Shown here: piece by piece, positions 34,282-42,454 of the stretch
Layout of the letters: each line of letters begins with the position of its first letter
Position numbering within the stretch: position 1 is the stretch's first letter
Source: Proteobacteria bacterium DTSAM18
GTDB lineage: Bacteria > Myxococcota_A > UBA796 > GCA-2862545
DNA: 64,000 bases
Reading direction: 5' to 3'
Assembly: GCA_028767165.1 (NCBI GenBank)
Contig: JARACJ010000015.1
Span: forward strand, 1-64,000
The notes under the pieces: generated by a model
Database searches by the model: none
What the model was told of the DNA's origin: nothing
Seen by the model: the letters and a program-made list of their open reading frames with translations, nothing else
Program-made: the position numbers and the translations under genes

Positions 34282-34938
34282 ATGCTGCTGCTCTCGCTCA
34301 TCTTCGCCTGCACCACCAACGACGACATGACCACCGCCGACCAGGCGCCCGCCGAGCAGGCCGCTGTCGAGGCACCTGCCGAGAAGGCCGCCGAGACGCC
34401 CGAGGCCGCCCCCGTGGTCGACATGGACGCGCCGGGTGTCGTGATCACGTCCACCAAGAAGGAGACGGTCGAGGACCAGCACCACATGGACTTCAAGTCC
34501 GTGGACCTCAAGCTCGCGGACGCGAGCAACCCCGGCACGCTGACCGGCACCGTCACCCTCGATCTCGCCTCCTGGGCCAGCCCCATCTCCGTCCGCGACG
34601 AGCGCGTGCGCGAGGTCTTCTTCAAGGTCGCCGAGTACCCCACCGGCACCTTCACCGTGACCAAGGCGTCCGGCTTCGGCCCCACCGAGGTCGGCGCCTC
34701 CAGCGAAGGCATGGTCACCGGCACCTTCGACGTCTCTGGCGGCTCCTTCGAGGGCACCATGAAGGTCAAGGCCGACCGCACCGCCGAGAACGCCTGGCAC
34801 TTCGAGACCACCGAGCCCATGACCTTCAACGTCGAGCAGCTCGGTGCGGCGGAGCGCGTGCACGAGGTCGCCATCCTGTGCGGCGTGCCCCTGTCCAACG
34901 AGTTCAAGCTGCAGTTCCAGCTCGACCAGACCTTCTGA
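34282..34938 (+). CDS. YceI-like domain lipoprotein
   Basis: A 218-residue lipoprotein with a very short signal (MLLLSLIFAC, Cys10), an Ala/Glu/Pro-rich linker to about residue 55, then a YceI-like lipocalin fold: VVITSTKKETVEDQHHMDFKSVDLKL, GTLTGTVTLDLASWAS, DERVREVFFKVAEYPTGTF and FNVEQLGAAERVHEV. YceI proteins bind isoprenoid-type lipids in the periplasm. GAGG precedes the ATG at 34282. A strong hairpin terminator follows. Confidence 0.85.
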   Translation: MLLLSLIFACTTNDDMTTADQAPAEQAAVEAPAEKAAETPEAAPVVDMDAPGVVITSTKKETVEDQHHMDFKSVDLKLADASNPGTLTGTVTLDLASWASPISVRDERVREVFFKVAEYPTGTFTVTKASGFGPTEVGASSEGMVTGTFDVSGGSFEGTMKVKADRTAENAWHFETTEPMTFNVEQLGAAERVHEVAILCGVPLSNEFKLQFQLDQTF

Positions 34939-34954
34939 GCGCGTACCGCGCGTC

Positions 34955-34990
34955 ACGCCGCCCCGCCCCACGTCCGAAGCGGGGCGGCGT
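34955..34990 (+). terminator. hairpin terminator after YceI-like gene
   Basis: ACGCCGCCCCGC and GCGGGGCGGCGT form a perfect 12-bp stem around a 12-base loop, 17 bases after the stop codon. A second perfect 8-bp hairpin, GACCGGCC with GGCCGGTC, follows near 35020-35037. Confidence 0.7.
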
Positions 34991-35091
34991 GACCGCGACG
35001 TCCGTGCACGCACGTAGGACCGGCCGAGGCCGGTCGACTGCAACATTCCCGCCTCGGGACGACGGATCCGGGTACCGCACCCGGAGACGCC

Positions 35092-36144
35092 ATGCTGCTT
35101 GCCCTGCTCCTGTCCCTCGCCCAGGCCGCGGAGCTCCCCACCGACCTGTCCGCTCCCCCCGAGAAGGCGGACGCCGACGGCTGGGTCCGCCTGTCCTCCG
35201 GGGAGTGGCTCCACGGCGAGCTCAAGCGCATGCGCCGCCGTGACCTGACCTACGACTCCGACAAGCTCGACAACCAGGTGCTCGACTGGAGCGACGTCGA
35301 GGTGCTCTGGTGCAGCCGCTCGATGGAGTGGATGCTCGAGGACCGCACCGCCCTCGTCGGGCCCGGCGTGCTCGACGGCGACACCCTGCAGGTGCGCACC
35401 GACGGCGGCATCGTGGAGGTGCCCCGGTCGGACCTCGCGGGCATCGTGCCCGGCGGCCGCCGGGAGCTGTCCCACTGGAGCCTGCACATGGACGCCGCCA
35501 TGGCCGGATGGTGGGGCAACACCGACCAGATCACCCTGAACAGCGCCAACCTGCTCGCCCGGGAGGACGCCACCACCTACTGGCGCCTCGGCTACGACCT
35601 CGCGCTCGGTCGCAACGACGGGGTGGCCACGGTCAACCGCCACAGGCTGTTCTCGGACATGAACCTGTTCATCAACGAGCGCTTCTACATCATCCCCTAC
35701 GCCGCCGAGGCCTACCACGACCCCTTCCAGAACATCCGCCTGCGGGTCACGGCCGGCGCGGGCGTCGGCTGGCGAGGCTTCTCGAGCGACGACTTCGAGT
35801 ACTTCGCCAGCATCGCGATGGTCTACCAGTACCTGCTGACCTTCGGGAACGAGGACACCGCCAACCCCAACGGTGCGGGCACCCGCTTCGAAGGGGGCTT
35901 CATCTGGGACATCACCGGCGACATCACCTGGGCCACGAGCTGGATGACGACCCTGATCTACACCCGCATCGGCGACACCTTCCACCGGGGCAACACCCGC
36001 TGGAGCATCGATGTGACCCACGCCCTGTCGCTGTACCTGGACTTCACCTTCATGCGGGTCGAGAACCCCCGCCTCGACGCGGACGGCGGTCGGCCCCAGA
36101 GCAACGACTTCGCGGCCACCACCGGGTTCGCGCTCGACCTCTGA
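35092..36144 (+). CDS. DUF481-like outer-membrane protein
   Basis: A 350-residue secreted protein with a short signal (LLLSLAQAAE). Residues about 30-120 are a small beta domain (VRLSSGEWLHGELKRMRRRDLTYDSD, IVEVPRSDLAGIVP) seen in DUF481/YdiY-type proteins, and the remaining part is a beta barrel ending FALDL. The SLHMDAAMAGWWGNTDQITLNS strand with a following R-E region fits the family. Function unknown; possibly a salt- or envelope-stress porin. No terminator seen after it. Confidence 0.82.
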   Translation: MLLALLLSLAQAAELPTDLSAPPEKADADGWVRLSSGEWLHGELKRMRRRDLTYDSDKLDNQVLDWSDVEVLWCSRSMEWMLEDRTALVGPGVLDGDTLQVRTDGGIVEVPRSDLAGIVPGGRRELSHWSLHMDAAMAGWWGNTDQITLNSANLLAREDATTYWRLGYDLALGRNDGVATVNRHRLFSDMNLFINERFYIIPYAAEAYHDPFQNIRLRVTAGAGVGWRGFSSDDFEYFASIAMVYQYLLTFGNEDTANPNGAGTRFEGGFIWDITGDITWATSWMTTLIYTRIGDTFHRGNTRWSIDVTHALSLYLDFTFMRVENPRLDADGGRPQSNDFAATTGFALDL

Positions 36145-36258
36145 CGGTGAGGCGGGGTGCTGGGCGAACCCGGGAAGGAGTGGGCCTCACGCGGAGGAAG
36201 CGGAGGTCGCTGCCGCCGGGACGGAAGGCCCGTGCGTTCCCGGTCCTGATGGTGTGGA

Positions 36259-36489
36259 TCAGCGGAATTTCGAGAACAGCCACATCAGCGCGGACGCCAG
36301 GATGCTCAGGACGATCATGCTGGTGATCGGGATGAAGACGGTGGTGTGTTCCTTCTCGATGCGGATGTCGCCGGGCAGGTGGAACAAGCGGAAGCCCTCC
36401 GGGAGCTGCGCGCTGGCCCACAGCAGGGCGCCCAGGGCCACGAGGCCCAGGCCCATGAGGATGATGGTCTTGGCGACGCCGGTTTCCAC
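36259..36489 (-). CDS. DUF2905 family membrane protein
   Basis: A 76-residue protein with two hydrophobic helices flanking the family-defining FRLFHLPGDIRIEKEHTTVFIPIT segment. Length fits DUF2905 (about 70 residues). The GTG start at 36489 has AAGGAGAGG upstream; a frame extension further upstream would add a non-hydrophobic leader. Function unknown. Confidence 0.88.
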   Translation of the reverse strand: METGVAKTIILMGLGLVALGALLWASAQLPEGFRLFHLPGDIRIEKEHTTVFIPITSMIVLSILASALMWLFSKFR

Positions 36490-36849
36490 GTACGCCTCTC
36501 CTTCGAGGACATGGGGCCCCATCGGGCGGAAGGGGGCTGCACCTGAGCGCGGTGGCCCGTGGCCCCACGAACCATGACCCCAGGATTCATGCCCTCTTGA
36601 CTCGGGTCCTCTTGATTCATGGTCTCAAGAGTCAAGGTTCGAGATTCATGGCCTCATGACCCCATGCCCTCATGATCCGGAAAATCCGGACCCATCTGGT
36701 CACACTTCCCAGCCCCGCCGTCTCATCCCCGGTGTAGGCGCTGCAGCACGGTCCGGTGGGTTCGCCCCTCCGCTCCGCCGGCGTGCCTGTGACCCGACCA
36801 CCGCCATGCCGGCGGTGCCCCTCCCCTCCTCACACACGAGCAGAGACCC
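36490..36849. other. intergenic region with CATG-rich degenerate repeat
   Basis: About 360 bases without a gene. From about 36565 to 36690 it carries a degenerate repeat of ATTCATGGTCTC, GGCCTCATG and GTTCGAGATTC blocks also found near 53 kb. The part just before the YeeE gene presumably holds its promoter but no consensus was identified. Confidence 0.55.
36565..36690. repeat. degenerate CATG-rich repeat island 1
   Basis: Short blocks such as GATTCATGG, CCTCATGA, GGCCTCATG, GTTCGAGATTC occur several times with irregular spacing. The same blocks occur in 52950-53200. CATG appears far more often than in the rest of the window. No ORF. Confidence 0.6.
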
Positions 36850-37272
36850 ATGACCGAGATCCTCTCCGCCCTGCTTGGCGGCGCCCTCATCGGTGTCGCC
36901 GCGTCCGGACTGATGTACTACCTCGGCCGCATCGCCGGCATCTCCGGTATCTTCCACGGCGTCCTCAACCCGAAGGCCGGCGACACCGTCTGGCGCCTGT
37001 CCTTCATCCTCGGCCTCCTGGCCGGTGGCGTCGCCCTCGCCAACCTGGTTCCGAGCACCATCGGCGCCCCGGTGGTCACCAACCCGGCCACCATCGCCGC
37101 CGCCGGCCTGCTGGTGGGCGTCGGCACCCGCCTCGGCAACGGCTGCACCAGCGGCCACGGCGTCTGCGGCATCGCCCGTCGCTCCCGCCGCTCCCTTGTG
37201 GCCACCATGACCTTCGTCCTGTCCGGCGTCGTCGTCGCGACCCTCACCAGCCTTCTCTCCGGAGGTGTCTGA
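36850..37272 (+). CDS. YeeE/YedE family membrane protein, first half
   Basis: A 140-residue membrane protein with four hydrophobic helices. GAPVVTNPATIAAAGLLVGVGTRLGNGCTSGHGVCGIAR is the YeeE/YedE signature, with the conserved cysteine in GNGCTSGHGVCG that passes thiosulfate in characterised relatives (TsuA). It is half the size of a full YeeE, and the next gene encodes the other half, an arrangement known for this family. Its stop overlaps the next start (TGATG). Confidence 0.92.
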   Translation: MTEILSALLGGALIGVAASGLMYYLGRIAGISGIFHGVLNPKAGDTVWRLSFILGLLAGGVALANLVPSTIGAPVVTNPATIAAAGLLVGVGTRLGNGCTSGHGVCGIARRSRRSLVATMTFVLSGVVVATLTSLLSGGV

Positions 37273-37745
37273 TGCTTCGTCTCCTCGGCCCCTTCCTCGC
37301 TGGACTCGTGTTCGCCATCGGCCTCGGCGCCGCCGGCATGACCGACCCCTCCAAGGTCATCGGCTTCCTCAACATCGCCGGTGACTGGAACCCCGCCCTC
37401 GGCTTCGTCATGGTCGGCGCCATCGGCGTGCACGCCCTGGCCCTCCCCTTCATCCTGAAGAAGGGCTCCCCGCTGCACGGCACCGACTTCCTCATCCCCC
37501 AGCGCCGCGACATCACGCCGCAGCTCATCACCGGTGCCGCCCTGTTCGGCGCCGGCTGGGGACTCGCCGGCTACTGCCCCGGTCCCGCCCTGGTCTCCAC
37601 GGCAGGTGGCAGCAGCACCGTGCTCTGGTTCGTGGCCTCCATGGCCGCAGGCATGCTCCTGCACCAGGTCGGCCAGACCGTCCTCGCCGACTCCAAGGCC
37701 CACGTCGCCGAGCGCAAGGCCGAACGCGCCACCGCCGGCAAGTGA
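37272..37745 (+). CDS. YeeE/YedE family membrane protein, second half
   Basis: A 157-residue membrane protein (DUF6691-type). FAIGLGAAGMTDPSKVIGFLNIAGDWNPALGFVMVGAIG and ITGAALFGAGWGLAGYCPGPALVS are the standard landmarks, with the cysteine in GYCPGPA as the probable substrate-handling residue. GGAGGTG precedes the start, which overlaps the first-half gene. With the neighbouring TsdA-like cytochrome, the pair probably imports thiosulfate or another sulfur species. Confidence 0.92.
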   Translation: MLRLLGPFLAGLVFAIGLGAAGMTDPSKVIGFLNIAGDWNPALGFVMVGAIGVHALALPFILKKGSPLHGTDFLIPQRRDITPQLITGAALFGAGWGLAGYCPGPALVSTAGGSSTVLWFVASMAAGMLLHQVGQTVLADSKAHVAERKAERATAGK

Positions 37746-37771
37746 GCGGACCGGTGCACTGACTTTCATCA

Positions 37772-37795
37772 AAAGGGGCCTTTCGGGGCCCCTTT
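37772..37795 (+). terminator. terminator after YeeE pair
   Basis: AAAGGGGCC and GGCCCCTTT form a 9-bp stem around TTTCGG, 26 bases after the stop codon. It separates the transporter pair from the cytochrome gene, which therefore may have its own promoter. Confidence 0.75.
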
Positions 37796-37856
37796 CCTGT
37801 ATCGTTCCACCAAGCTGCGGCCGCCCGAACGACCGCGGACACAGGATGGCTGTGCC

Positions 37857-38804
37857 ATGAAGACGTCCACTCCCTGGCTGCTCACGTTGCTGGCAGCCTG
37901 CGGCGGGGCCACCGCGCCCACCGCACCCCAGACCACCTCCGATGATGCGGCCGTCGACCACCAGGCGGAGCTGCCGCCCGCCCCCGCGGGAGACGCCACC
38001 CACACGCCGCCCGCCCCCGGCGTGTACCCGGAGGGCCCCTTCGGCGAGGCCGTCAAGCGCGGTGAGGCCCTGTTCATGGACACCCCCGGCAACGCCGGCC
38101 GCTACGTAGGCAGCTCCCTGAGCTGCAAGAACTGCCACCTCGACAACGGCCGCACCGCCGACTCCGCGCCGATGTGGGGCGCCATCGGCATGTACCCGGC
38201 CTACCGGAAGAAGAACGACAAGGTGAACACCATGGAGGAGCGCATCCAGGGATGCTTCGTCTACTCCATGAACGCCCAGGACTCCGAGGCCGGCGAGCCG
38301 CCGCCGCTGGGCGACCCGATCCTCACCGACATCCAGGCCTACGCCTACTGGCTCGGTCAGGGCGTCCCCCTCGGCGAGGCCCAGCCCGGCCGCGGCTTCC
38401 CCGAGCTCGACGCACCCGCCCAGACGCCCGACGTCACCCGCGGCGCCGAGGTCTACGCCCAGCACTGCGCCTCCTGCCACGGCCCCGAGGGCCAGGGCGT
38501 GCTCGCCGGCGACAAGGTCGTCTTCCCGCCCCTGTGGGGTGAGGGCGGCTACAACTGGGGCGCCGGCATGCACCGCGTGAACACCGCCGCCGGCTTCATC
38601 TGGGCCAACATGCCCTTCGGCCAGGGCAGGACGCTCACCGAGCAGCAGGCCTGGGACGTGGCCACCTTCATCAACAGCCAGGAGCGCCCCGCCGACCCCC
38701 GCCAGACCGGCGCCATCGCCGACAACGACGCCTCCTTCCACGACCACGACTGCCAGTACGGTGAGGACCACGACGGCCGCACCCTCGGGGAGGGGCTGAA
38801 GTGA
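37857..38804 (+). CDS. tsdA: dihaem cytochrome c, thiosulfate dehydrogenase (TsdA)-like lipoprotein
   Basis: A 315-residue secreted dihaem cytochrome, lipobox LLAAC (Cys15). Haem 1: C90-x2-C93-H94 with the unusual Cys133 in RIQGCFVYSMN as likely sixth ligand, the hallmark of TsdA. Haem 2: C204-x2-C207-H208 with Met238 (GAGMHR) as candidate ligand. The rest follows TsdA closely (PPLWGEGGYNWGAGMHR, AAGFIWANMPFGQG). TsdA joins two thiosulfates to tetrathionate, or the reverse. Unusual is the lipid anchor and a His/Asp-rich tail (HDHDCQYGEDHDGR). Coupled to the porin gene. Confidence 0.88.
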   Translation: MKTSTPWLLTLLAACGGATAPTAPQTTSDDAAVDHQAELPPAPAGDATHTPPAPGVYPEGPFGEAVKRGEALFMDTPGNAGRYVGSSLSCKNCHLDNGRTADSAPMWGAIGMYPAYRKKNDKVNTMEERIQGCFVYSMNAQDSEAGEPPPLGDPILTDIQAYAYWLGQGVPLGEAQPGRGFPELDAPAQTPDVTRGAEVYAQHCASCHGPEGQGVLAGDKVVFPPLWGEGGYNWGAGMHRVNTAAGFIWANMPFGQGRTLTEQQAWDVATFINSQERPADPRQTGAIADNDASFHDHDCQYGEDHDGRTLGEGLK

Positions 38805-40081
38805 AGCGTCTGATGTTCCTGGCGGCCCTGCTCGCCGCCTCTCCCGCCTTCTCCGCCGACTGGCTCGCCCTTCAGGGCACCGAACCCGACAACCCCGACA
38901 AGGCGAAGCTGCGGGGCTGGGGCTTCCTGCAGATGACCGCCGACGGCATCATCGCCGATCCCGTCGAGGGGCTGGTGTCGGAGGGCCTGGCGCCCTACAA
39001 CGGCGAGAAGGCCACCTTCAACCTGGTCGGTCCCGACAGCCGGTCCGCGGCCGTCTACCTGCGCCGCGTGCGCGCGGGCATGCGGGGGGAGATCCCCGGC
39101 ACGAACGGCCTGCTGTCCACCTTCGCGGCGGTCGAGCTCGGCTTCCTGCCCCTCACCCTCGCCGCCGACGGCTGGCGCCCGGCCCTGATGGACGCCTCGT
39201 TCTCCGTGCACGGCCCGAAGAACATCAGCCTGCGGGTGGGCCGCATGAAGGCGCCGCTGGCCGACGAGTCCCTCGAGTCCGTGCAGGGCACCGCGGATCT
39301 GATCGTGTTCTCCCAGCCCGTCCGGGCGCTCCTGATGGAGCGCAACACCGCCTCGGGCATGCCGGAGGGCCGCGTCAACGGCTTCCGCGACGACGGCGCG
39401 CAGCTGTTCGGCGCCCACCACTTCGGCATGACCGAGCTGAGCTGGGCCGCGTTCGTGGGCCAGGGCGGCACGCTGCAGGGCCCGGGCGACGCGGGCTGGG
39501 ACGTCATCGGCCGCGTGCAGGTGGCCCGGCTGTTCGACGAGAGCCAGGTCCGCAACCCGCTGCGGGAGGAGGTCTCCCTGTGGGCCTTCGGCCAGACGGG
39601 CCAGCGGGCCGTCGGCGAGGACGATCTGGCCGGCCGGCACCGCGTCGGCGTGGGCACCCAGGTGCGCAAGGGCCCCATCCGCTTCCGCAGCGAGTTCCTG
39701 TGGGGCCAGGGCGTGCTCAACAGCGGCCAGGCGCCACCGTTCCCCGGCGGCTCCCAGACCCTCGACGTCGACGGCACCGGCTGGGGCCTCAACTCCCTGG
39801 CCATGGCCACCGTCGGCCCCGTGGACTTCGGTGCCGCCTACGCCCACTACGCGCGCAACCCCGGCGACACCGCCGAATACCGTTCGTTCGACGAGCTCAC
39901 GGGCATCGTCCAGTGGAACCCCCTGCCGGTCCTGTGGCTCAACGGCAACGTCGCCTGGCGCCAGGGCAACGCCCCCAACGGGCCGGCGGACGCCCAGACC
40001 ATCCTCGACACCTACGGGATCTACGTGGGCGGGCAGGTGACGTTCGTGGTGCCCGGGCCGGCGGCGAGGAAGACGGACTGA
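38801..40081 (+). CDS. outer-membrane porin, OprO/P-like
   Basis: A 426-residue protein with a signal peptide (AASPAFSADW) and many amphipathic strands; the middle and C-terminal parts (ISLRVGRMKAPLADESLESV, RFRSEFLWGQG, AAYAHYARNPGDTAEYRSFDELTGIVQWNP) resemble phosphate/polyphosphate-selective porins. The GTG start overlaps the cytochrome stop (GTGA). Being co-translated with the TsdA-like cytochrome, it may admit thiosulfate or tetrathionate; the anion preference is inference. Confidence 0.8.
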   Translation: MKRLMFLAALLAASPAFSADWLALQGTEPDNPDKAKLRGWGFLQMTADGIIADPVEGLVSEGLAPYNGEKATFNLVGPDSRSAAVYLRRVRAGMRGEIPGTNGLLSTFAAVELGFLPLTLAADGWRPALMDASFSVHGPKNISLRVGRMKAPLADESLESVQGTADLIVFSQPVRALLMERNTASGMPEGRVNGFRDDGAQLFGAHHFGMTELSWAAFVGQGGTLQGPGDAGWDVIGRVQVARLFDESQVRNPLREEVSLWAFGQTGQRAVGEDDLAGRHRVGVGTQVRKGPIRFRSEFLWGQGVLNSGQAPPFPGGSQTLDVDGTGWGLNSLAMATVGPVDFGAAYAHYARNPGDTAEYRSFDELTGIVQWNPLPVLWLNGNVAWRQGNAPNGPADAQTILDTYGIYVGGQVTFVVPGPAARKTD

Positions 40082-40123
40082 GGGGACCGGGGTCGAGGGC
40101 CGTGAGGTCATGGCCTCGTGCCC

Positions 40124-40462
40124 TCACCCTCCACGGCCGACGGACAGTGCCTTCCTTCCCACGGCCCCGATCGCCGGCCCGACCCCGCACCCTTCGACCT
40201 GCCGCACGGCCGCCTCGAAGTGACCGGGCTGCCCGGGCCGCAGCACGTCCATGCACAGGCCGTCCTCCACCCAGCGCATGCGGGTGACGGACGACCCGAA
40301 GCGGGCCCGCAGGCGGGCGCGGAGGCCTGCGTCGAACACCTCGGGGTCGCTGCGCAGCACACGGAAGCCGCCCGTCGCGGCGACGAGCTCGGCCGCCCAG
40401 CGGACGTAGGGGAATCGCTCCAGGTGACGGTACAGGTGCACGGACTCCACGACGTCCTCCAC
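40124..40462 (-). CDS. hypothetical small protein
   Basis: A 112-residue protein if started at the GTG at 40462; a further GTG at 40540 would add 26 residues. Codon use (nearly all third positions G or C) supports coding. It contains YRHLERFPYVRWAAELVAATGGFRVL and RFGSSVTRMRWVEDGLCMDVL. No ribosome site of quality and no recognised family. Convergent with the porin. Confidence 0.5.
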   Translation of the reverse strand: MEDVVESVHLYRHLERFPYVRWAAELVAATGGFRVLRSDPEVFDAGLRARLRARFGSSVTRMRWVEDGLCMDVLRPGQPGHFEAAVRQVEGCGVGPAIGAVGRKALSVGRGG

Positions 40463-40570
40463 TTCCAGCTGCCTTCGGCCGCGGGCTCGACGAGCGAAGG
40501 GCCCGCCGTCTTCAATCCGTCCGATCCGTAAGGCGCTCACGGCCGCCCGGATCCCCCCAGCTTCCGCCCC

Positions 40571-40631
40571 TGAACCGGCGTTCACCCCTTCCCGCCGACC
40601 GGGTCGGACTCCGCCCCTGAACCCTCGTTCA
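40571..40631. promoter_or_regulatory. two TGAAC-N4-GTTCA inverted repeats
   Basis: TGAACCGGCGTTCA (40571-40584) and TGAACCCTCGTTCA (40618-40631), 47 bases apart, each preceded by CCGCCCC. The pair lies about 75-135 bases upstream of the next plus-strand gene. The arms are identical and the four centre bases differ, as expected of a dimeric regulator's operator. Confidence 0.6.
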
Positions 40632-40707
40632 CACCGACGGACCGTCCGTTTCGCGTGGGGCTCCGCCGACGCATCCTGCCTGCGACAACCACGTCGAGGG
40701 AGGACCC

Positions 40708-41382
40708 ATGTCCGACACAACGCAGAAGAAGTCCCACAACTGGTGCCTCATCGGTGCCGTCCTGTTCGTCGCCGTGCCCTGCGGCCTGTTCACGCTGCTC
40801 GGCACCCTCGGGGCCGCGCTCACCGGCGCAGAGGTGGCATCCATGACGCCCGAGGAGCGCGCCGCCCAGCAGGCCGACCACGCCGCCCGCAAGCAGGCCG
40901 AGATCGCCAGCAAGCGCGAGGCCATCCTCGCGGATCCGCCGCCCTACCTGCCCCTCGGCCGCGGCGCGGACTGCCGCAAGCTGGCGAAGACCTTCGGCCT
41001 GCAGACCGACTACACCGAGCCCCAGCTCGACGCGATGCTCGACCGCATGCAGGACCGCCCGTTCCTGCTCGACCAGCTCACCGTCGAGGGCGTGGAGAAC
41101 ACCTTCGGGCGGTACACGCTGAGCCTGAAGTGCGCGGGCTCCCAGTCCTTCACCTCGGACTTCATCGTCTCGCTGGACGAGTCCAAGGTGGACATCCTGT
41201 CCATCCGCAAGGGCAGCCAGGTCTCCCTGTGCGCCACGCCCAGCCACTACACCCGCATCACCGGCCTGTCCTTCGACCTCGTGCGCTGGGGCGACTGCGG
41301 ACCGGCCGTGCCGGTGGCGGACGAGTGGCCCGCCCGGGACCTCAAGAACGACATCGAGGTCATTGCGCGGTGGACGCCATGA
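40708..41382 (+). CDS. hypothetical single-pass membrane protein
   Basis: A 224-residue protein: a short polar N-terminus, one long hydrophobic helix (about 13-40), then a charged helical linker (MTPEERAAQQADHAARKQAEIASKREAIL) and a soluble domain with three cysteines (GADCRKL, SLKCAGS, VSLCATP) and a fourth near the end (GDCGPAV). GGGAGGACCC precedes the ATG. The last 23 bases overlap the 3' end of the WYL regulator on the other strand. Two inverted repeats upstream may be operators. Confidence 0.75.
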   Translation: MSDTTQKKSHNWCLIGAVLFVAVPCGLFTLLGTLGAALTGAEVASMTPEERAAQQADHAARKQAEIASKREAILADPPPYLPLGRGADCRKLAKTFGLQTDYTEPQLDAMLDRMQDRPFLLDQLTVEGVENTFGRYTLSLKCAGSQSFTSDFIVSLDESKVDILSIRKGSQVSLCATPSHYTRITGLSFDLVRWGDCGPAVPVADEWPARDLKNDIEVIARWTP

Positions 41383-42325
41383 CCCGCTCGTAGCGTTCCG
41401 CCGCCCTGCGCAGCTCGGCGGCCACCTGCTCCCGCAGCGCCAGCGGGTAGACCACCTCGCAGGTGGCGCCCCACTCGTAGACGAAGCGCTTGAGCTCGAG
41501 GCCGCCGGTCATCATCTCGAGCTCGATGCGTCCGTCGGGCAGCTCGCGCAGCTTCTGGGTGGGGTGCCAGGTGCGCGCCCGCACGAGATCGGCCACCTCG
41601 GCGTCGAATTGGATGATCACACGGTCGAGGGTGCCCAGGGCGAAGATGCCGAACCAGGGCTCCACCTCGGTCTTCGGGTCCCAGTCGTCCGGGTAGTCGA
41701 AGGGCTCGCCGCGCTCCACGCTGACGATGCGGTCGACCCGCAGCCGGAGCACCGGGCCCCCCTCCCAGCCGCGTCCCATGAGGTACAGGGCCCGCCGGTA
41801 CAGCGCGAGGGAGTAGGGCTCGAAGGCCTCGTAGACCCGCTCTCCGCTGCGGGCCCGGTAGACCATGTGCAGCTGCCGCTCCCGGAGCACCCCGTCGATG
41901 ACGTCGTCGAGCACGTCGCCCATCTCGCCGTAGTCGGCGGCGGGCTCGGGCAGGTGCAGCAGCTTGCGGTCCAGATCACCGTAGCGGGCGCGTACCTGCT
42001 GCTCCGAGGCCACCGCCTTGCTCAGGCCCTCCCCGAGCAGGGTGCCGTGGAGGAAGTCGAGGGCATCGTGGCCCACCCGCAGCGCCACCCGGTCCATGAC
42101 CGTGATGTCGTCGACCTGCATCATCGGGTTGAGCACGTAGGAGGTGTCGCGGCCCTCGCCGTGGCGCTGCACGACGCCCTGCTCGACCAGCCGGGACAGG
42201 CCACGACGGATGCGCTTGGGGTCGTCGATGCCCAGCACGTCCCGGGCCTCCTTGTTGGTCAGCCTGCCCCGGGCGTACAGCGCCACCATGAGCCCGACGA
42301 CGATGTCCCTGGTCTCGCCTGCCAT
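41360..42325 (-). CDS. WYL-domain transcriptional regulator
   Basis: A 321-residue YafY/WYL regulator. Residues 1-70 form an HTH (LTNKEARDVLGIDDPKRIRRGLSRLVEQGVV), a central helical part follows, and the WYL fold starts near 150 (LRERQLHMVYRARSGERVYEAFEPYSLALYRRALYLMGRG, in part). The C-terminal WCX-like region is present (VIIQFDAEVADLVRARTWHPTQKL). WYL proteins sense nucleic acids or ligands. Divergent from the monooxygenase, which may be its target. Confidence 0.88.
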   Translation of the reverse strand: MAGETRDIVVGLMVALYARGRLTNKEARDVLGIDDPKRIRRGLSRLVEQGVVQRHGEGRDTSYVLNPMMQVDDITVMDRVALRVGHDALDFLHGTLLGEGLSKAVASEQQVRARYGDLDRKLLHLPEPAADYGEMGDVLDDVIDGVLRERQLHMVYRARSGERVYEAFEPYSLALYRRALYLMGRGWEGGPVLRLRVDRIVSVERGEPFDYPDDWDPKTEVEPWFGIFALGTLDRVIIQFDAEVADLVRARTWHPTQKLRELPDGRIELEMMTGGLELKRFVYEWGATCEVVYPLALREQVAAELRRAAERYERVMASTAQ

Positions 42326-42454
42326 CCGTCCTCCCCACAGGACCGCACGCTACCACCCGGATCCCCCCTCCCCGTACGTGGTTTCCCAGACAGGTGCGGT
42401 TCCCGTGCTTGCATCACGGCTCCAGCCGGACCGTCCGGCCCACGATGGAACCCC

